Of a DNA stretch of 35,725 nt, positions 14,201 to 21,724 are shown piece after piece; position 1 is the stretch's first letter; the number at the start of each line of letters is the position of its first letter. The translations under genes were made by a program, and so were the position numbers. The notes beneath the pieces are model-generated. The model saw only the letters and a list, made by a program, of their open reading frames with translations. It ran no database searches and had not been told where the DNA came from. The stretch comes from a virus. The stretch is from positions 1 through 35,725 of the IMG/VR virus record IMGVR_UViG_3300012931_000895; one strand, given 5' to 3'.

Positions 14201-14721
14201 AGCGCGCCATCGAAGGAGTCCGAGATCTCGAGCTCGACGTCCTGGCCCCTTCGATCGCCGATATCGCGACGAGGCTCCTGCAGAGCTCCGGGGACGATGG
14301 GCACATCGAGATCGAGACGACCCGGATCGGCTCAGGGAGCGCGAAGAAGGCCAAGCAGATCGAGGACTTCCTCGTCTTCTACGTTGCCCAGGACGGGGAG
14401 CGCCAGGATATCGCGACCTGTTCCGGCGGGGAGATGGTCTGGCAGCGGAAGGCGCTTTACGACGCCTTCGCGGTCATGCGCTCCCGGAACGCAGGGATCC
14501 GCTTCACGACGGGCTTGCTGGACGAGACGGACGGCGCCCTCCATCCGAAGCGGAAGATGGACTACTTCAGGATGCTCGAGGCCTCGCATCGCGAGAGCGA
14601 GCGCTTCCAGACGATCCTCATCACCCAGGACGCGGGGATAGCCGCAATGGCTTCCAGCGTCATCGACGTGGCCGCACTCGGGCCGCGGTCGGCCGAAGCG
14701 GCGAAAGAGAGCGCGGCATGA
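11230..14721 (+). CDS. SbcD-SbcC (Mre11-Rad50) single-chain fusion
   Basis: A 1163-residue protein joining a calcineurin-like nuclease to an SMC-type ATPase. Nuclease motifs: Asp8 and His10 (HTADIHA), AGDLANG, GTPSHD in place of GNHD, YHGQVSG and LGDIHLP. ATPase part: Walker A GPNGFGKTT (448-456), two long coiled-coil arms, signature CSGGEM (1064-1069), Walker B with Asp1098-Glu1099 (GLLDETDG). The arm tip carries Cys792-PVDGEP-Cys799, six residues between the cysteines rather than the CxxC zinc hook. It would resect DNA ends for phage recombination or replication. One uninterrupted frame of about 3.5 kb with no start codon context between the halves argues against two genes. Coupled to the upstream gene (TGATG). 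Confidence 0.9.
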   Translation: MKLIHTADIHACREHWAEACQSLDVLEETGRREEVGLFAIAGDLANGPLMNTERDIFDALCGRLQRLADIAPVALVEGTPSHDAPGSLEVFERLAAENEISILRPGQAYFLAPGGIYQDPGEVDDRLLLFGIPEPQKKWLLANGGATGKDATDEAVRVAMGNLLLGLGGLRRQYPHLPCVALYHGQVSGARTGTGYTAGSGIAISRDDLAQIDADYYALGDIHLPQQIPHLEAYYPGKIYTGDWKEQGYVPGFNLVEFRPWEDGDEDPADHGYVVDVSRVDFPHPERVKIARRSGDDLAYNDYGVGDKLVWEEWTLSREEAEANFDAAEVLKFLIDACGALPDSMVTLNIIPTETVRAGNIAEKPSLRGKAQVWAENSAITLAESVLAKADALEREVGAIAQLSGPPRRFRNVSTFLRGSKGLYRRQKKDEVFIDWESYGEGVVAFVGPNGFGKTTLFDFSKPWPVPVSRRPKTLKAHFRLRDSVVENVYLEEVSGIRYKTTINIDGANKSGGAEYFLFIDEGKGWKPVEGVNGRQDPFLEAIESIFGSMAIYLRTAYVPQKPTKDYPDIAEASQEEKKGLIAELAGKDFSPYQDAAKARGDGLDSEIRLLEASITGAGDIEGEITRATAEKTEAESKRAAATNVGIELAVEEGRLEAVRDHLAEKVAARRQKIDRKEALAAEVQSLLAEVRTAEESIALFRDAAERKDAAEADIERIKDLEVKKAELLAERSKLTEADWRAMAAYQETAAAARDRQGAARSVVDARRREVNEQERALAVARSRVPSADPTCPVDGEPCSRVPVEALQKARADAEAEVTRLEGALAIAQGLFSTAEADLAAIIIPTAPPPTPFVRAEELAGVENELAWEDKEAAEKTLADSRDAGVRIEAAEKAKAAAQERATLQQLEVNELTIQISADASPDEYEKAIAAVKENLERLTAAREAFAHAKATVEAAERSIAEAKRRRAARDEAARKRDEKALERDDWRLLERAIEGVRDLELDVLAPSIADIATRLLQSSGDDGHIEIETTRIGSGSAKKAKQIEDFLVFYVAQDGERQDIATCSGGEMVWQRKALYDAFAVMRSRNAGIRFTTGLLDETDGALHPKRKMDYFRMLEASHRESERFQTILITQDAGIAAMASSVIDVAALGPRSAEAAKESAA

Positions 14722-14948
14722 TCGTGGAAATTCCGTCCTGCGATGAGCACGCAGGTTCGCCCCTCTGCCTAGTCCGGCTCGAGATCTCTGATACCTGTCC
14801 GGTGTGCGGGGGGCCACGAGGGGCTCCCTACCGGACCATCAGTTACGACGGTAGCCGCCGCCTGAACTGCGATGGCTGGATCAATCCCTGCGGCCACATC
14901 GACAAGTACGCGAGCGTTCGGAAGGAAGGAAAGGCGGTTCCGGCATGA
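14718..14948 (+). CDS. Small zinc-finger-like protein
   Basis: A 76-residue protein with CPVCGGPRG and LNCDGWINPCGH: four cysteines and a histidine in treble-clef or zinc-ribbon-like spacing. It overlaps the stop of the SbcDC fusion by 4 bp and the next start by 4 bp. It may bind DNA or partner with replication proteins; no family recognised. Confidence 0.65.
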   Translation: MIVEIPSCDEHAGSPLCLVRLEISDTCPVCGGPRGAPYRTISYDGSRRLNCDGWINPCGHIDKYASVRKEGKAVPA

Positions 14949-15238
14949 TGGTCGTACGGTTTCCCAATGGGCAGGCGGTCCAGTACAACAACGCGCACTA
15001 TGTGACCAGACGAAGCGAATACTCCGATCTATACCAGTTCGAAAACAATAAGAGCTGGATCGCTCAGGTACCCAACGACTGCATCATCGAAGTCGTCCCG
15101 GCCTGCCGCGTCTTCAACGCCGTCGACGCGCTTCCTATGGAGCTATCCAAGGAACTGAAGGCTACACGTCGGCGGCTCGAATCGGTCGAGGGGCAGATGC
15201 GGATACTCGCCCGGGCGATCGCGCAGGGAAGGTACTGA
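14945..15238 (+). CDS. Hypothetical protein with C-terminal helix
   Basis: A 97-residue protein, strand-rich at the N-terminus (VVRFPNGQAVQYNNAHYVTR) and with a coiled helical C-terminus (LSKELKATRRRLESVEGQMR). Starts ATGATG overlapping the previous stop. The C-terminal helix suggests oligomer formation. No recognised function. The 75 bases after it hold no gene and lead into the replication gene. Confidence 0.6.
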   Translation: MMVVRFPNGQAVQYNNAHYVTRRSEYSDLYQFENNKSWIAQVPNDCIIEVVPACRVFNAVDALPMELSKELKATRRRLESVEGQMRILARAIAQGRY

Positions 15239-15313
15239 TGTCCCAGTTTTGAGCAGATTCAGTAGCGGAGCGGCATAACGATTTCATAGCCCGGATGGGG
15301 AGGGGCGAGCATC

Positions 15314-16099
15314 TTGAAGACCGATCTTCCGTTCTTCTCGCACGACAACAACGCACGGAACCACCCGAAGATGAAGGCACTCCGGGCTCAGTTCGGACCC
15401 TCAGGGTACGGTCAGTTTTGGATGCTGAACGAGATGATCGCCGAAGCAGAGGAGGCGCGGCTCGACCTCACGAAGCGGGTCAATAAGGGTGCCGCCGCCG
15501 GCGAACTCGGCATGGACTATGACCAGTTCGACGCCTTCTTGGCCTTCCTCTCGGACCCGGAAATCGACCTCATCAACTACTCCGAGGGCATCGTGACGAC
15601 CGACCGGACGACCGAAGACTACGCCCGCGTCAAGGTCGAGCGGGAGGCTGCACAGGCCAGGAAAAGCAGGAAAAAAGAAAGTTCACCCGAAAAAGACGAA
15701 AGTTCGGGCGAACTTCCTAAAAGTTCGGGCGAACTTTATAAGAGAGCAGAGCAGAGCAGAGCAGAAGAGAATAAGAGCAGCAGCTGCGCGCGCGAGGAGT
15801 TATCCCCAGAGTTGAGAAAGGCCTTCCACGGCTGGGCCGTCCATGAGGCTCGGAAGGTCCCAGGAATCCGGAAGCCTGAGCGGTACGCCGAGAAGATCGA
15901 GGCGGACCCGGAGCGGCTCAAGGAGTTCCTCGCCTCACTCCCTCAGCCGGACATCCCCGACCCGGGGCCCTGTACTCGCGAAGGCTGTGGAGGCGCCATC
16001 GTCGCGAACAAGCGGGTCAAGGCCGGGAAGTGCTCCTCCTGCGGCGCGATCTACGAGTACGACGACTGGACGGGCTGGATGCGGGCCGACGGAACATAG
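15314..16099 (+). CDS. Replication protein, DUF4373 (Lin1244/Lin1753-like) N-terminus
   Basis: A 261-residue protein. The N-terminus (FFSHDNNARNHPKMKALRAQ, FGPSGYGQFWMLNEMIAEAE) matches the DUF4373-type domain found in phage replication-initiation proteins of the DnaD/O-like kind. A low-complexity middle (about residues 118-155) contains 7-residue repeats (SSGELPK, SSGELYK). The C-terminus has a zinc ribbon (CTREGCGG and KCSSCGAI). Start is TTG at 15314 with a weak GAGGGG site. The middle region's DNA holds 21-bp iterons and a DnaA-box-like sequence, as in lambda O where the origin lies inside the gene. It would bind its own gene's repeats and recruit the host replication machinery. Confidence 0.75.
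   Translation: MKTDLPFFSHDNNARNHPKMKALRAQFGPSGYGQFWMLNEMIAEAEEARLDLTKRVNKGAAAGELGMDYDQFDAFLAFLSDPEIDLINYSEGIVTTDRTTEDYARVKVEREAAQARKSRKKESSPEKDESSGELPKSSGELYKRAEQSRAEENKSSSCAREELSPELRKAFHGWAVHEARKVPGIRKPERYAEKIEADPERLKEFLASLPQPDIPDPGPCTREGCGGAIVANKRVKAGKCSSCGAIYEYDDWTGWMRADGT
15679..15808 (+). repeat. Putative replication origin: iterons plus DnaA-box-like site
   Basis: AAGTTCGGGCGAACTT, a near-palindrome, occurs at 15700-15715 and 15721-15736; a degenerate copy starts at 15679, giving an exact 21-bp period (two helix turns). Behind them lie a run of GCAGA repeats (about 15744-15767) and TTATCCCCA (15800-15808), one base off the DnaA-box consensus. The arrangement inside the replication gene resembles lambdoid origins. 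Confidence 0.55.
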
Positions 16100-16150
16100 G
16101 GCTTGCGCATTCGAAACAATCGCGATAGATTCCGAATTGACGACGGTCCT

Positions 16151-16280
16151 CGGCCGCAAGGCCTCGAGCCAGTCCCTCGAATGGGATCGTCCGAGTAAGG
16201 ATCCCCCGGCGTTGACCGGGCCGCAGGCCCTGAGAGATCAGGGTCCAGCGTAAGCCTTGCTCGGACGGTCCCTTTTCTTT
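16151..16280 (+). ncRNA. Highly structured RNA ending in an intrinsic terminator
   Basis: An 18-bp stem pairs GGGATCGTCCGAGTAAGG (16183-16200) with CCTTGCTCGGACGGTCCC (16255-16272), including two G-T pairs. Inside are hairpins CCCGG-CGTTGA-CCGGG (16205-16220) and CCCTGA-GAGA-TCAGGG (16228-16243); just upstream is GGCC-GCAA-GGCC (about 16152-16163). Two GNRA-type loops and a branched shape go beyond a simple terminator. The long stem is followed by TTTTCTTTTTC (16273-16283). It could be a small regulatory RNA released at the end of the early transcript, or a terminator controlling entry to the late genes. Confidence 0.55.
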
Positions 16281-16308
16281 TTCTCCTGGGACCGGGGAAT
16301 GGCCCGTC

Positions 16309-17610
16309 GTGCCTGTACTGCGGAATTGCAAAACAATCTCCGAGGAAATCCGCATCACCTGCCGCGGCGCGGACGTGATCGCCCTCGACGCCCTCGTCGA
16401 CTTCCAAGGCGGGCTGAAGAAGAGGACGCCTCGAGACCTCGACGCCATTCTCCTGTCGATCCTGCGCTTCGGCTTCTCGTTCCCCTTCTTCGTCTGGCAG
16501 CACGAAGGGACGAACTACTGTCTCGACGGTCATGGCCGTATCGAGGCCTTGAAGCGCTGGCGGGCCCAGAGCCACGAGCTCCCGCTCTTCCCCGTCGCCT
16601 ACATCGAGGCTGCGGACGAAGCTGAGGCGCAGCAGAAACTCCTGCGACTGAACAGCCAGTACGGGACCATGTCCGTCGACTCGGTTCTCGAGTTCATGGG
16701 CGGCCTAGCTGTGGACTTCGACGAGCTCTCCCTCCCGGGCGCGCGCCTAAGCTTCCCCACCGCCGGCCCTGCTACTGCGGGCGACGACGAGTTCGAGATG
16801 CCCGCCCTCTCCGGCGCCGCTCTGGGCGACGTCTTCGAACTCTCGAGTGGTGGAGCGCCGCATAGGCTCATCTGTGGCGACTCCTCCGATCCCTTCGTGA
16901 TCGGCAACCTGATGGCCGGCGCTGCCGCAGATCTCTGGCTTACGGATCCGCCGTACAACGTCGACTACACGGGAAAAACCAAGGCTGCGCTCAAGATCAA
17001 GAACGACCACAAGACCGAGGAGGAATTCAGGGCGTTCCTGACGGCATCCTTCCGCGCGGCCGCGACCCCGCTGCGCGCGGGCGGCTCCTTCTACATCTGG
17101 CATGCAGATTCCGAGGGCCTCGCCTTCCGCTCGGCCTGCAGGGATGCCGAGCTCAAGGTCAGGCAGTGCCTCATCTGGGCGAAGAACTCGATGGTCATGG
17201 GCCGGCAGGACTACCAGTGGCAGCATGAGCCCTGCCTCTACGGCTGGAAGGACGGCGCAGCGCATTCCTGGTTCGTCGATCGCAAGCAGACGACGCTGCT
17301 GCCTTTCGCCCGCCCGGCCCGGAGCGAGGAGCACCCGACGATGAAGCCGGTCGATCTCTTTGCCTCACTCATCCTCAACAGCACGAAGCTCGGCGAGCTG
17401 GTCCTCGACACTTTCCTCGGGTCCGGGACTACGCTCGTCGCCTGCGAGAAGCTCGGGCGCATCTGCTACGGCGCCGAGCTCGATCCGGTCTACTGCGACG
17501 TGATCGTCCGGCGGTTCGTCGACTGGTGCCTGCGAAACGGTCGTACGCCGACGATCGCGCTGAACGGCTCTCCTGTCCCTCTACCCTCAGTCATCGCAGG
17601 AAGGGGCTGA
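16309..17610 (+). CDS. ParB-like/DNA methyltransferase fusion (class beta)
   Basis: A 433-residue protein. Residues about 20-115 are a ParB/Srx-type N-terminal domain with CLDGHGRIEALKRW (Asp73, His75, Arg77). Residues about 175-420 are an amino-methyltransferase with TDPPYNVDY (Asp213-Tyr216) before FLGSGTT (369-375), the class beta motif order typical of N6-adenine or N4-cytosine methylases; DPPY favours adenine. It would methylate phage DNA, perhaps against host restriction or as a packaging signal. No restriction partner is visible. Start GTG 16309, directly after the structured RNA. It opens the late block and is followed by the small terminase after one base, so co-expression with packaging is likely. 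Confidence 0.88.
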   Translation: MPVLRNCKTISEEIRITCRGADVIALDALVDFQGGLKKRTPRDLDAILLSILRFGFSFPFFVWQHEGTNYCLDGHGRIEALKRWRAQSHELPLFPVAYIEAADEAEAQQKLLRLNSQYGTMSVDSVLEFMGGLAVDFDELSLPGARLSFPTAGPATAGDDEFEMPALSGAALGDVFELSSGGAPHRLICGDSSDPFVIGNLMAGAAADLWLTDPPYNVDYTGKTKAALKIKNDHKTEEEFRAFLTASFRAAATPLRAGGSFYIWHADSEGLAFRSACRDAELKVRQCLIWAKNSMVMGRQDYQWQHEPCLYGWKDGAAHSWFVDRKQTTLLPFARPARSEEHPTMKPVDLFASLILNSTKLGELVLDTFLGSGTTLVACEKLGRICYGAELDPVYCDVIVRRFVDWCLRNGRTPTIALNGSPVPLPSVIAGRG

Positions 17611-17611
17611 T

Positions 17612-17986
17612 GTGGCGAATCCTGCCTGGGTCAAGGGCGTATCCGGAAACCCGAAAGGACGCCCGAGGAAGGGCAAGACCCTCACCGACATCCTCGAGAA
17701 GGAACTCCGCAAGAAGAATGTACGGACGCCTGAGGGAGATATTCCCGCGAAGGAGGCACTCGCTCGCAAGATCATCGCCCTTGCGATCGATGGGGACGTG
17801 GCAGCCCTCAAGTACATCTTCGATCGCGTCGACGGCAAGCCCCTCGCGAGCGTCGACGTGCACGATGATTCCGGCACCTTCCTCGACGCTCTCGAGGAGG
17901 CTCACAGGATCCGCGAGCGCGAGGCCGCGCAGAAGCGCGCGCCCGAGCCCGGGCAGCCCGAGGCAGGGAAAAGCGCCGATGCGTAG
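17612..17986 (+). CDS. DUF5681 protein, probable small terminase
   Basis: A 124-residue protein. The N-terminal VKGVSGNPKGRPRKGKTL is the DUF5681 signature, common in small proteins directly ahead of the large terminase. A helical middle (KEALARKIIALAIDGDVAAL) and acidic/proline tail follow. It probably recognises the packaging site and presents DNA to the large subunit. GTG 17612 has a GGAAGGGG site and starts one base after the methylase stop. It overlaps the large terminase start by 8 bp. Confidence 0.75.
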   Translation: MANPAWVKGVSGNPKGRPRKGKTLTDILEKELRKKNVRTPEGDIPAKEALARKIIALAIDGDVAALKYIFDRVDGKPLASVDVHDDSGTFLDALEEAHRIREREAAQKRAPEPGQPEAGKSADA

Positions 17987-19328
17987 CAGCTCCGCGGCGC
18001 TCGCGCTCGCGCGCTACATCGACGACCCGGTCGCCTTCGTCCGGGAGCTGCTCCACGCCGACCCGGATCCCGTGCAGGAGACCGTCCTCCGCGCCGTGGC
18101 GACCAACCAGGCCGTGGCCGTGAAGTCGGGGCATGGCGTCGGAAAGACGGCCCTCGACTCCTGGACCATCATCTGGTTCCTCGTGACGCGGCCCTTCGCC
18201 AGGATCCCCGTGACCGCGCCGACCATGCACCAGCTGGATGACATCCTCTGGCCCGAGGTCGCCAAGTGGATCGAAGGCTCGGCCGTGAAGGGCCTCCTCG
18301 ATTGGCACAAGCAGCGCCTCTCGGTTCGGGGGTACGAGGATACCTGGTTCGCCGTCCCCCGAACGGCGAGCGTCCCCGAGAACCTCCAGGGCTTCCACGC
18401 CGACCATGTCCTCTTCGTCGTCGACGAGGCCTCGGGCATGAAGCAGGTGATCATGGAGGTCGTCGAGGGCGCGATGACGAACGAGGGCGCCCGCCTCCTC
18501 ATGACCGGCAACCCGACGCAGATCACGGGCACGTTCCATTCCGCATTCCACCGCGACCGTGAACTCTTCAAGCCCTTTACGATCTCATCGGAGGGCGCGC
18601 CGCGCGTCTCCCGGACCTATATCGAGCGCATGGCGAAGAAGTACGGCAAGGACTCGGACGTCTACCGCGTCCGCGTCCTGGGAGAATTCCCCCGCGGCGC
18701 CGCTGACGACTTCATCCCCTTGTCCATCGCCGAGGCGGCTATCGGGCGGGACGTGCCGCATCTCTTCTCCCGGCCCTGGTCGATCGGCGTGGATCCCGCG
18801 CGCTTCGGCGACGACGAGTCGGTCGTCGCCCTACTAAACGACGATGTCCATCTCCTGCCGCTCCGCGCTTTTTCCGGGATGGACGGCCCGCGCCTTGCCG
18901 GCCAGGTCGTCCTCGCGATTAAGGATATCCGGACCCTCGGCTACTCGGGGAAGATCCCCGTCCGCGTCGACGAGACCGGCGTGGGCGCGTCCTGCTACGA
19001 CCAGCTCGCGCTCCAGGAGTCCGTGCTGAACATCGACCTGCAGGGCGTCAACTTCGGCGGCCAGGGCGACGACGAGCACGACGACACGGCCGCCCTGATC
19101 TGGGGCCAGCTCAAGGCAGGGCTGCCGGCGATGCATCTGCCCGACGACGACGACCTGGTCGCGCAGCTCTCATGCCGGAAGTACCACATTCAGCCGAACG
19201 GGAAGATCAAGCTCGAGCGCAAGGAAGACATGAAGAAGCGGGGCATCGCCTCGCCCGATCGGGCTGACGCCGTCGCCCTCGCAAAGGGCAAGCCGCCGAT
19301 CAGGTCGGTGGCGAAATCACTCTGGTAG
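17979..19328 (+). CDS. terL: Terminase large subunit
   Basis: A 449-residue DNA-packaging motor. Walker A at residues 49-57 (KSGHGVGKT), Walker B with acidic pair in VLFVVDEAS, a motif III-like LLMTGNPTQ, and a C-terminal RNase H-like nuclease with GVDPARFGDDES, VDETGVG and a late DRADAVAL. The first residues are a short helical leader; ATG 17979 is chosen because it lies in the end of the small terminase gene and begins the family-like sequence. The longer upstream frame is a shadow. It would pump DNA into the prohead and cut concatemers. Next to portal, as usual. Confidence 0.93.
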   Translation: MRSSSAALALARYIDDPVAFVRELLHADPDPVQETVLRAVATNQAVAVKSGHGVGKTALDSWTIIWFLVTRPFARIPVTAPTMHQLDDILWPEVAKWIEGSAVKGLLDWHKQRLSVRGYEDTWFAVPRTASVPENLQGFHADHVLFVVDEASGMKQVIMEVVEGAMTNEGARLLMTGNPTQITGTFHSAFHRDRELFKPFTISSEGAPRVSRTYIERMAKKYGKDSDVYRVRVLGEFPRGAADDFIPLSIAEAAIGRDVPHLFSRPWSIGVDPARFGDDESVVALLNDDVHLLPLRAFSGMDGPRLAGQVVLAIKDIRTLGYSGKIPVRVDETGVGASCYDQLALQESVLNIDLQGVNFGGQGDDEHDDTAALIWGQLKAGLPAMHLPDDDDLVAQLSCRKYHIQPNGKIKLERKEDMKKRGIASPDRADAVALAKGKPPIRSVAKSLW

Positions 19329-19337
19329 GAGGGGACC

Positions 19338-20888
19338 ATGCCGCACGATATCCAGGTAGCTCTTTCATCGAAGCGACAGGCGGAGCTCCGCGAACGCATC
19401 GAGATGTTCAACAACAAGTGGGCGACGCAGCTCGACAAGGAGCTGAAGAAGCAGTTCCACGAGAAGACCTATCCCGAGGTCGCGAAGATGGCGGACACGA
19501 GCATGAACATCTTCCGACGTATCGTCCGCGAGATCTGTACGGTCTACCGCGAGCCCGCCGAGCGCAAGATGAAAGGCGCTGCGGAGAATCAGCAGGCCGC
19601 CCTCGACACGATATACCGCGGGATGAAGATCGACGCGACTATGCAGGTCGCACACCGCTACGCGAAGGCCGCGACCATCTCGTTCATAGTCGTCCGCCCG
19701 GTCGAAGAAGGCGGACGCCTCGTACTCCGCGTCCTGACGCCCGACCAGGTCTACGCCGAGGCCGACCCCGAGGATCCGACGATGATGTCGCTCTTCGCCT
19801 ATGCCTCCGACGTCCGGGACACGAACAAAAAACTTGTGAAGATCTGGACGGTCTACACGGACGAGGAACGCTGGTTCTGCAACTCGGCCGGGAAGGTTCT
19901 AGACAAACCGAAGCTCCTCGAGGTCTTCGGGGAAGAGAAGGCCAAGGACCTCGAGGATCCGAAGAACAAGTACGAGATCATCCCCGCCGTCCCCTTCCCC
20001 GCCGAGTTCCAGATCTGCGGTTTCTGGAACGAGGATTGGAATAAGGACGCGGCCGAGGCAAACCTCAAGATCGGCATGCTCCTCACGTACATGAACTACC
20101 TGGTGAAAACGCAGTCCTTCAAGCAGATCGTCATCAGCGCGGACAAAGTCGACGAGAAGCTCAAGGACTCGATCCTCGATCCTCTCTTCCCGCTCCTCAT
20201 GAGCGGGAACGGTCAGGCGACCACCCTCGACCTGAACACGCGCGTGGACATGATCGACCAGGTCATCCGCGGGAAGGTCGCGGCGATCGCGAATAACTAC
20301 GGGATCTCGAACGAGAACTTCACGCTAACGACTCAGGCCGCCTCGGGCTTCTCCCTCAAGATCGCGAACCAGTCCCTCCAGGACATCCGCGAGGCGGACA
20401 TCCCGCTGTGCGCTTCCGTCGAGCAGGCCCTGTACAAGGTCATCGCGAAGGTCGCGGCCATAGAGGACCTCGGCACCTTCCCGGAGGACGGCGAGCTCCA
20501 GCTGAACCCGGGCGAAGTCTCTTGGCCTGAGGAATGGACTACCGAGCAGGCTCGTTGGGAGTTCGAGTTCAAGAATGGCGTCTCGAGCCCCGTGGATTAC
20601 GTCATCGAACGGGATCCGCAGAAGTCGCGCGAGGAGGCGATCGCCTATATCCAAGAGAGGCAGGCGGAGATCAAGAAGCTCAAGCCGAGCATGAGCGCCT
20701 GGGACCTGGTCCTCCAGGGCAATATCGGCGCCGGCTCCGGCAGCGGGCAGGCGCCTGGGCCCGGACCGACCCAGGCCCTGGCTGGCGTCGCTCTCGATGA
20801 GAGCGCGCCCGCGGCCCCGCCCGGACAGCAGGCCGAGGGAGCCAAGCCGGCGGCCGCCGAAAGCAAGGGAGCGCTCGTCAATGCTTGA
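19338..20888 (+). CDS. Portal protein
   Basis: A 516-residue protein in the standard position after the large terminase. It has an N-terminal helical stem (RQAELRERIEMFNNKWATQL), a mixed wing region, the long helical crown region near residues 290-400 (IANNYGISNENFTL, typical of portal helices), and a disordered Gly/Pro/Ala-rich tail (last 60 residues). It forms the dodecameric ring through which DNA enters. AGGAGG at 19328-19333 precedes ATG 19338. SPP1/HK97-like portal is assigned from size, position and overall pattern rather than a single diagnostic motif. Confidence 0.8.
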   Translation: MPHDIQVALSSKRQAELRERIEMFNNKWATQLDKELKKQFHEKTYPEVAKMADTSMNIFRRIVREICTVYREPAERKMKGAAENQQAALDTIYRGMKIDATMQVAHRYAKAATISFIVVRPVEEGGRLVLRVLTPDQVYAEADPEDPTMMSLFAYASDVRDTNKKLVKIWTVYTDEERWFCNSAGKVLDKPKLLEVFGEEKAKDLEDPKNKYEIIPAVPFPAEFQICGFWNEDWNKDAAEANLKIGMLLTYMNYLVKTQSFKQIVISADKVDEKLKDSILDPLFPLLMSGNGQATTLDLNTRVDMIDQVIRGKVAAIANNYGISNENFTLTTQAASGFSLKIANQSLQDIREADIPLCASVEQALYKVIAKVAAIEDLGTFPEDGELQLNPGEVSWPEEWTTEQARWEFEFKNGVSSPVDYVIERDPQKSREEAIAYIQERQAEIKKLKPSMSAWDLVLQGNIGAGSGSGQAPGPGPTQALAGVALDESAPAAPPGQQAEGAKPAAAESKGALVNA

Positions 20889-21114
20889 GCGATTGGACAT
20901 CGAGCAATACACCGCCTCGAAGCAGGAGCTACAGATCGTCGTCGAGACGCTCTTCGCTGAGCTGATGGAGCGCTTCGACCTGGTCGCATTCCTCGCGGCT
21001 CCGCGCGAGTACACGCGGGCCGTCCTCGCCGTAGGGGCGCGCGATGCGATCGAAGCGGTGGTTGGCGACGCCTATAGGACGGGTCAGGCCCTGGCCCTGA
21101 AGGCGAAGGAGTAG
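20881..21114 (+). CDS. Small helical protein after portal
   Basis: A 77-residue, wholly helical, acidic protein (MLERLDIEQYTASKQELQIV). It overlaps the portal stop by 8 bp. It may be a head accessory or morphogenesis protein. No family recognised; accepted on coupling and good coding composition. Confidence 0.6.
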   Translation: MLERLDIEQYTASKQELQIVVETLFAELMERFDLVAFLAAPREYTRAVLAVGARDAIEAVVGDAYRTGQALALKAKE

Positions 21115-21117
21115 AGC

Positions 21118-21258
21118 ATGCTGCAGAAGACCGAGAAGGAACTGTTGACCGCGGCCGGGAAGGCCATCGGATATATCATCGGCGTGGCCATGCTCGCGTC
21201 CGCGCTGATCTTGGCCTTCGGCGCGCTGCGCGCTCTCGCGCGGGTCGTCCTCGGATGA
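21118..21258 (+). CDS. 46-residue single-TM protein
   Basis: MLQKTEKELLTAAGKAIGYI leads into a hydrophobic helix (about residues 19-37) and a basic end (LRALARVVLG). Preceded by GGAG seven bases before the ATG. A small inner-membrane protein inserted between portal and head genes is odd; it might be a minor membrane-interacting virion peptide. Function unknown. Confidence 0.5.
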   Translation: MLQKTEKELLTAAGKAIGYIIGVAMLASALILAFGALRALARVVLG

Positions 21259-21295
21259 GCGGCCGCGCTGAACGGGCCGCCCGGCAGGTGCGTGC

Positions 21296-21724
21296 ATGAG
21301 CGAGCTCGAGAAGACGTGGAAGCTCGACAAGATCGACCTGCGCGAACTTCCTCAAGCGCTCATCCAGTGCGGCCGCGCCGTCGTCAAAGAGATCACGCGA
21401 TGCGTGCTCGAGCGCAAGAAGCCCGACGGCTCGCCGCAGAAGGACAACGCGATGTCCACGGTCGTGAAGAAAGGCCACGACCATCCTGTCGCCGAGAAGC
21501 GCTTCCGCTTCGCGAAGGAGTCAACGTTCCACGTGGAACCGCGCGGAGAGATGAGCGTCATGATCTCATGCGCGAGCGCGGAGGATGGCGAGATCGGAGC
21601 GAAGCTCGAAGAGCGCGGCTATGAGTTCTTCGGGATCACCGACAAGGCGAGCGAGGACGCCTTCCGCATCATGGATACCTACCTCACGAACGCCGTGGTG
21701 AAGTCCTTCGAGGGGAAGCGATGA
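21296..21724 (+). CDS. Virion morphogenesis-like protein
   Basis: A 142-residue protein containing KKPDGSPQKDNAMSTVVKKG and a late RGYEFFGITDKA. This resembles Mu gpG-like 'virion morphogenesis' proteins (DGSP followed by a basic loop and GxxFFG-type end), which act in tail or neck assembly. The match is by pattern only. It overlaps the next gene's start by 4 bp. Confidence 0.55.
   Translation: MSELEKTWKLDKIDLRELPQALIQCGRAVVKEITRCVLERKKPDGSPQKDNAMSTVVKKGHDHPVAEKRFRFAKESTFHVEPRGEMSVMISCASAEDGEIGAKLEERGYEFFGITDKASEDAFRIMDTYLTNAVVKSFEGKR

Noticed and set aside
12634-14304. Long 556-codon minus-strand frame
   Set aside because: It is the reverse shadow of the SbcDC fusion, a common effect in GC-rich genes with strong codon bias; its translation is low-complexity Arg/Leu/Gly-rich and it has no ribosome site or neighbours.
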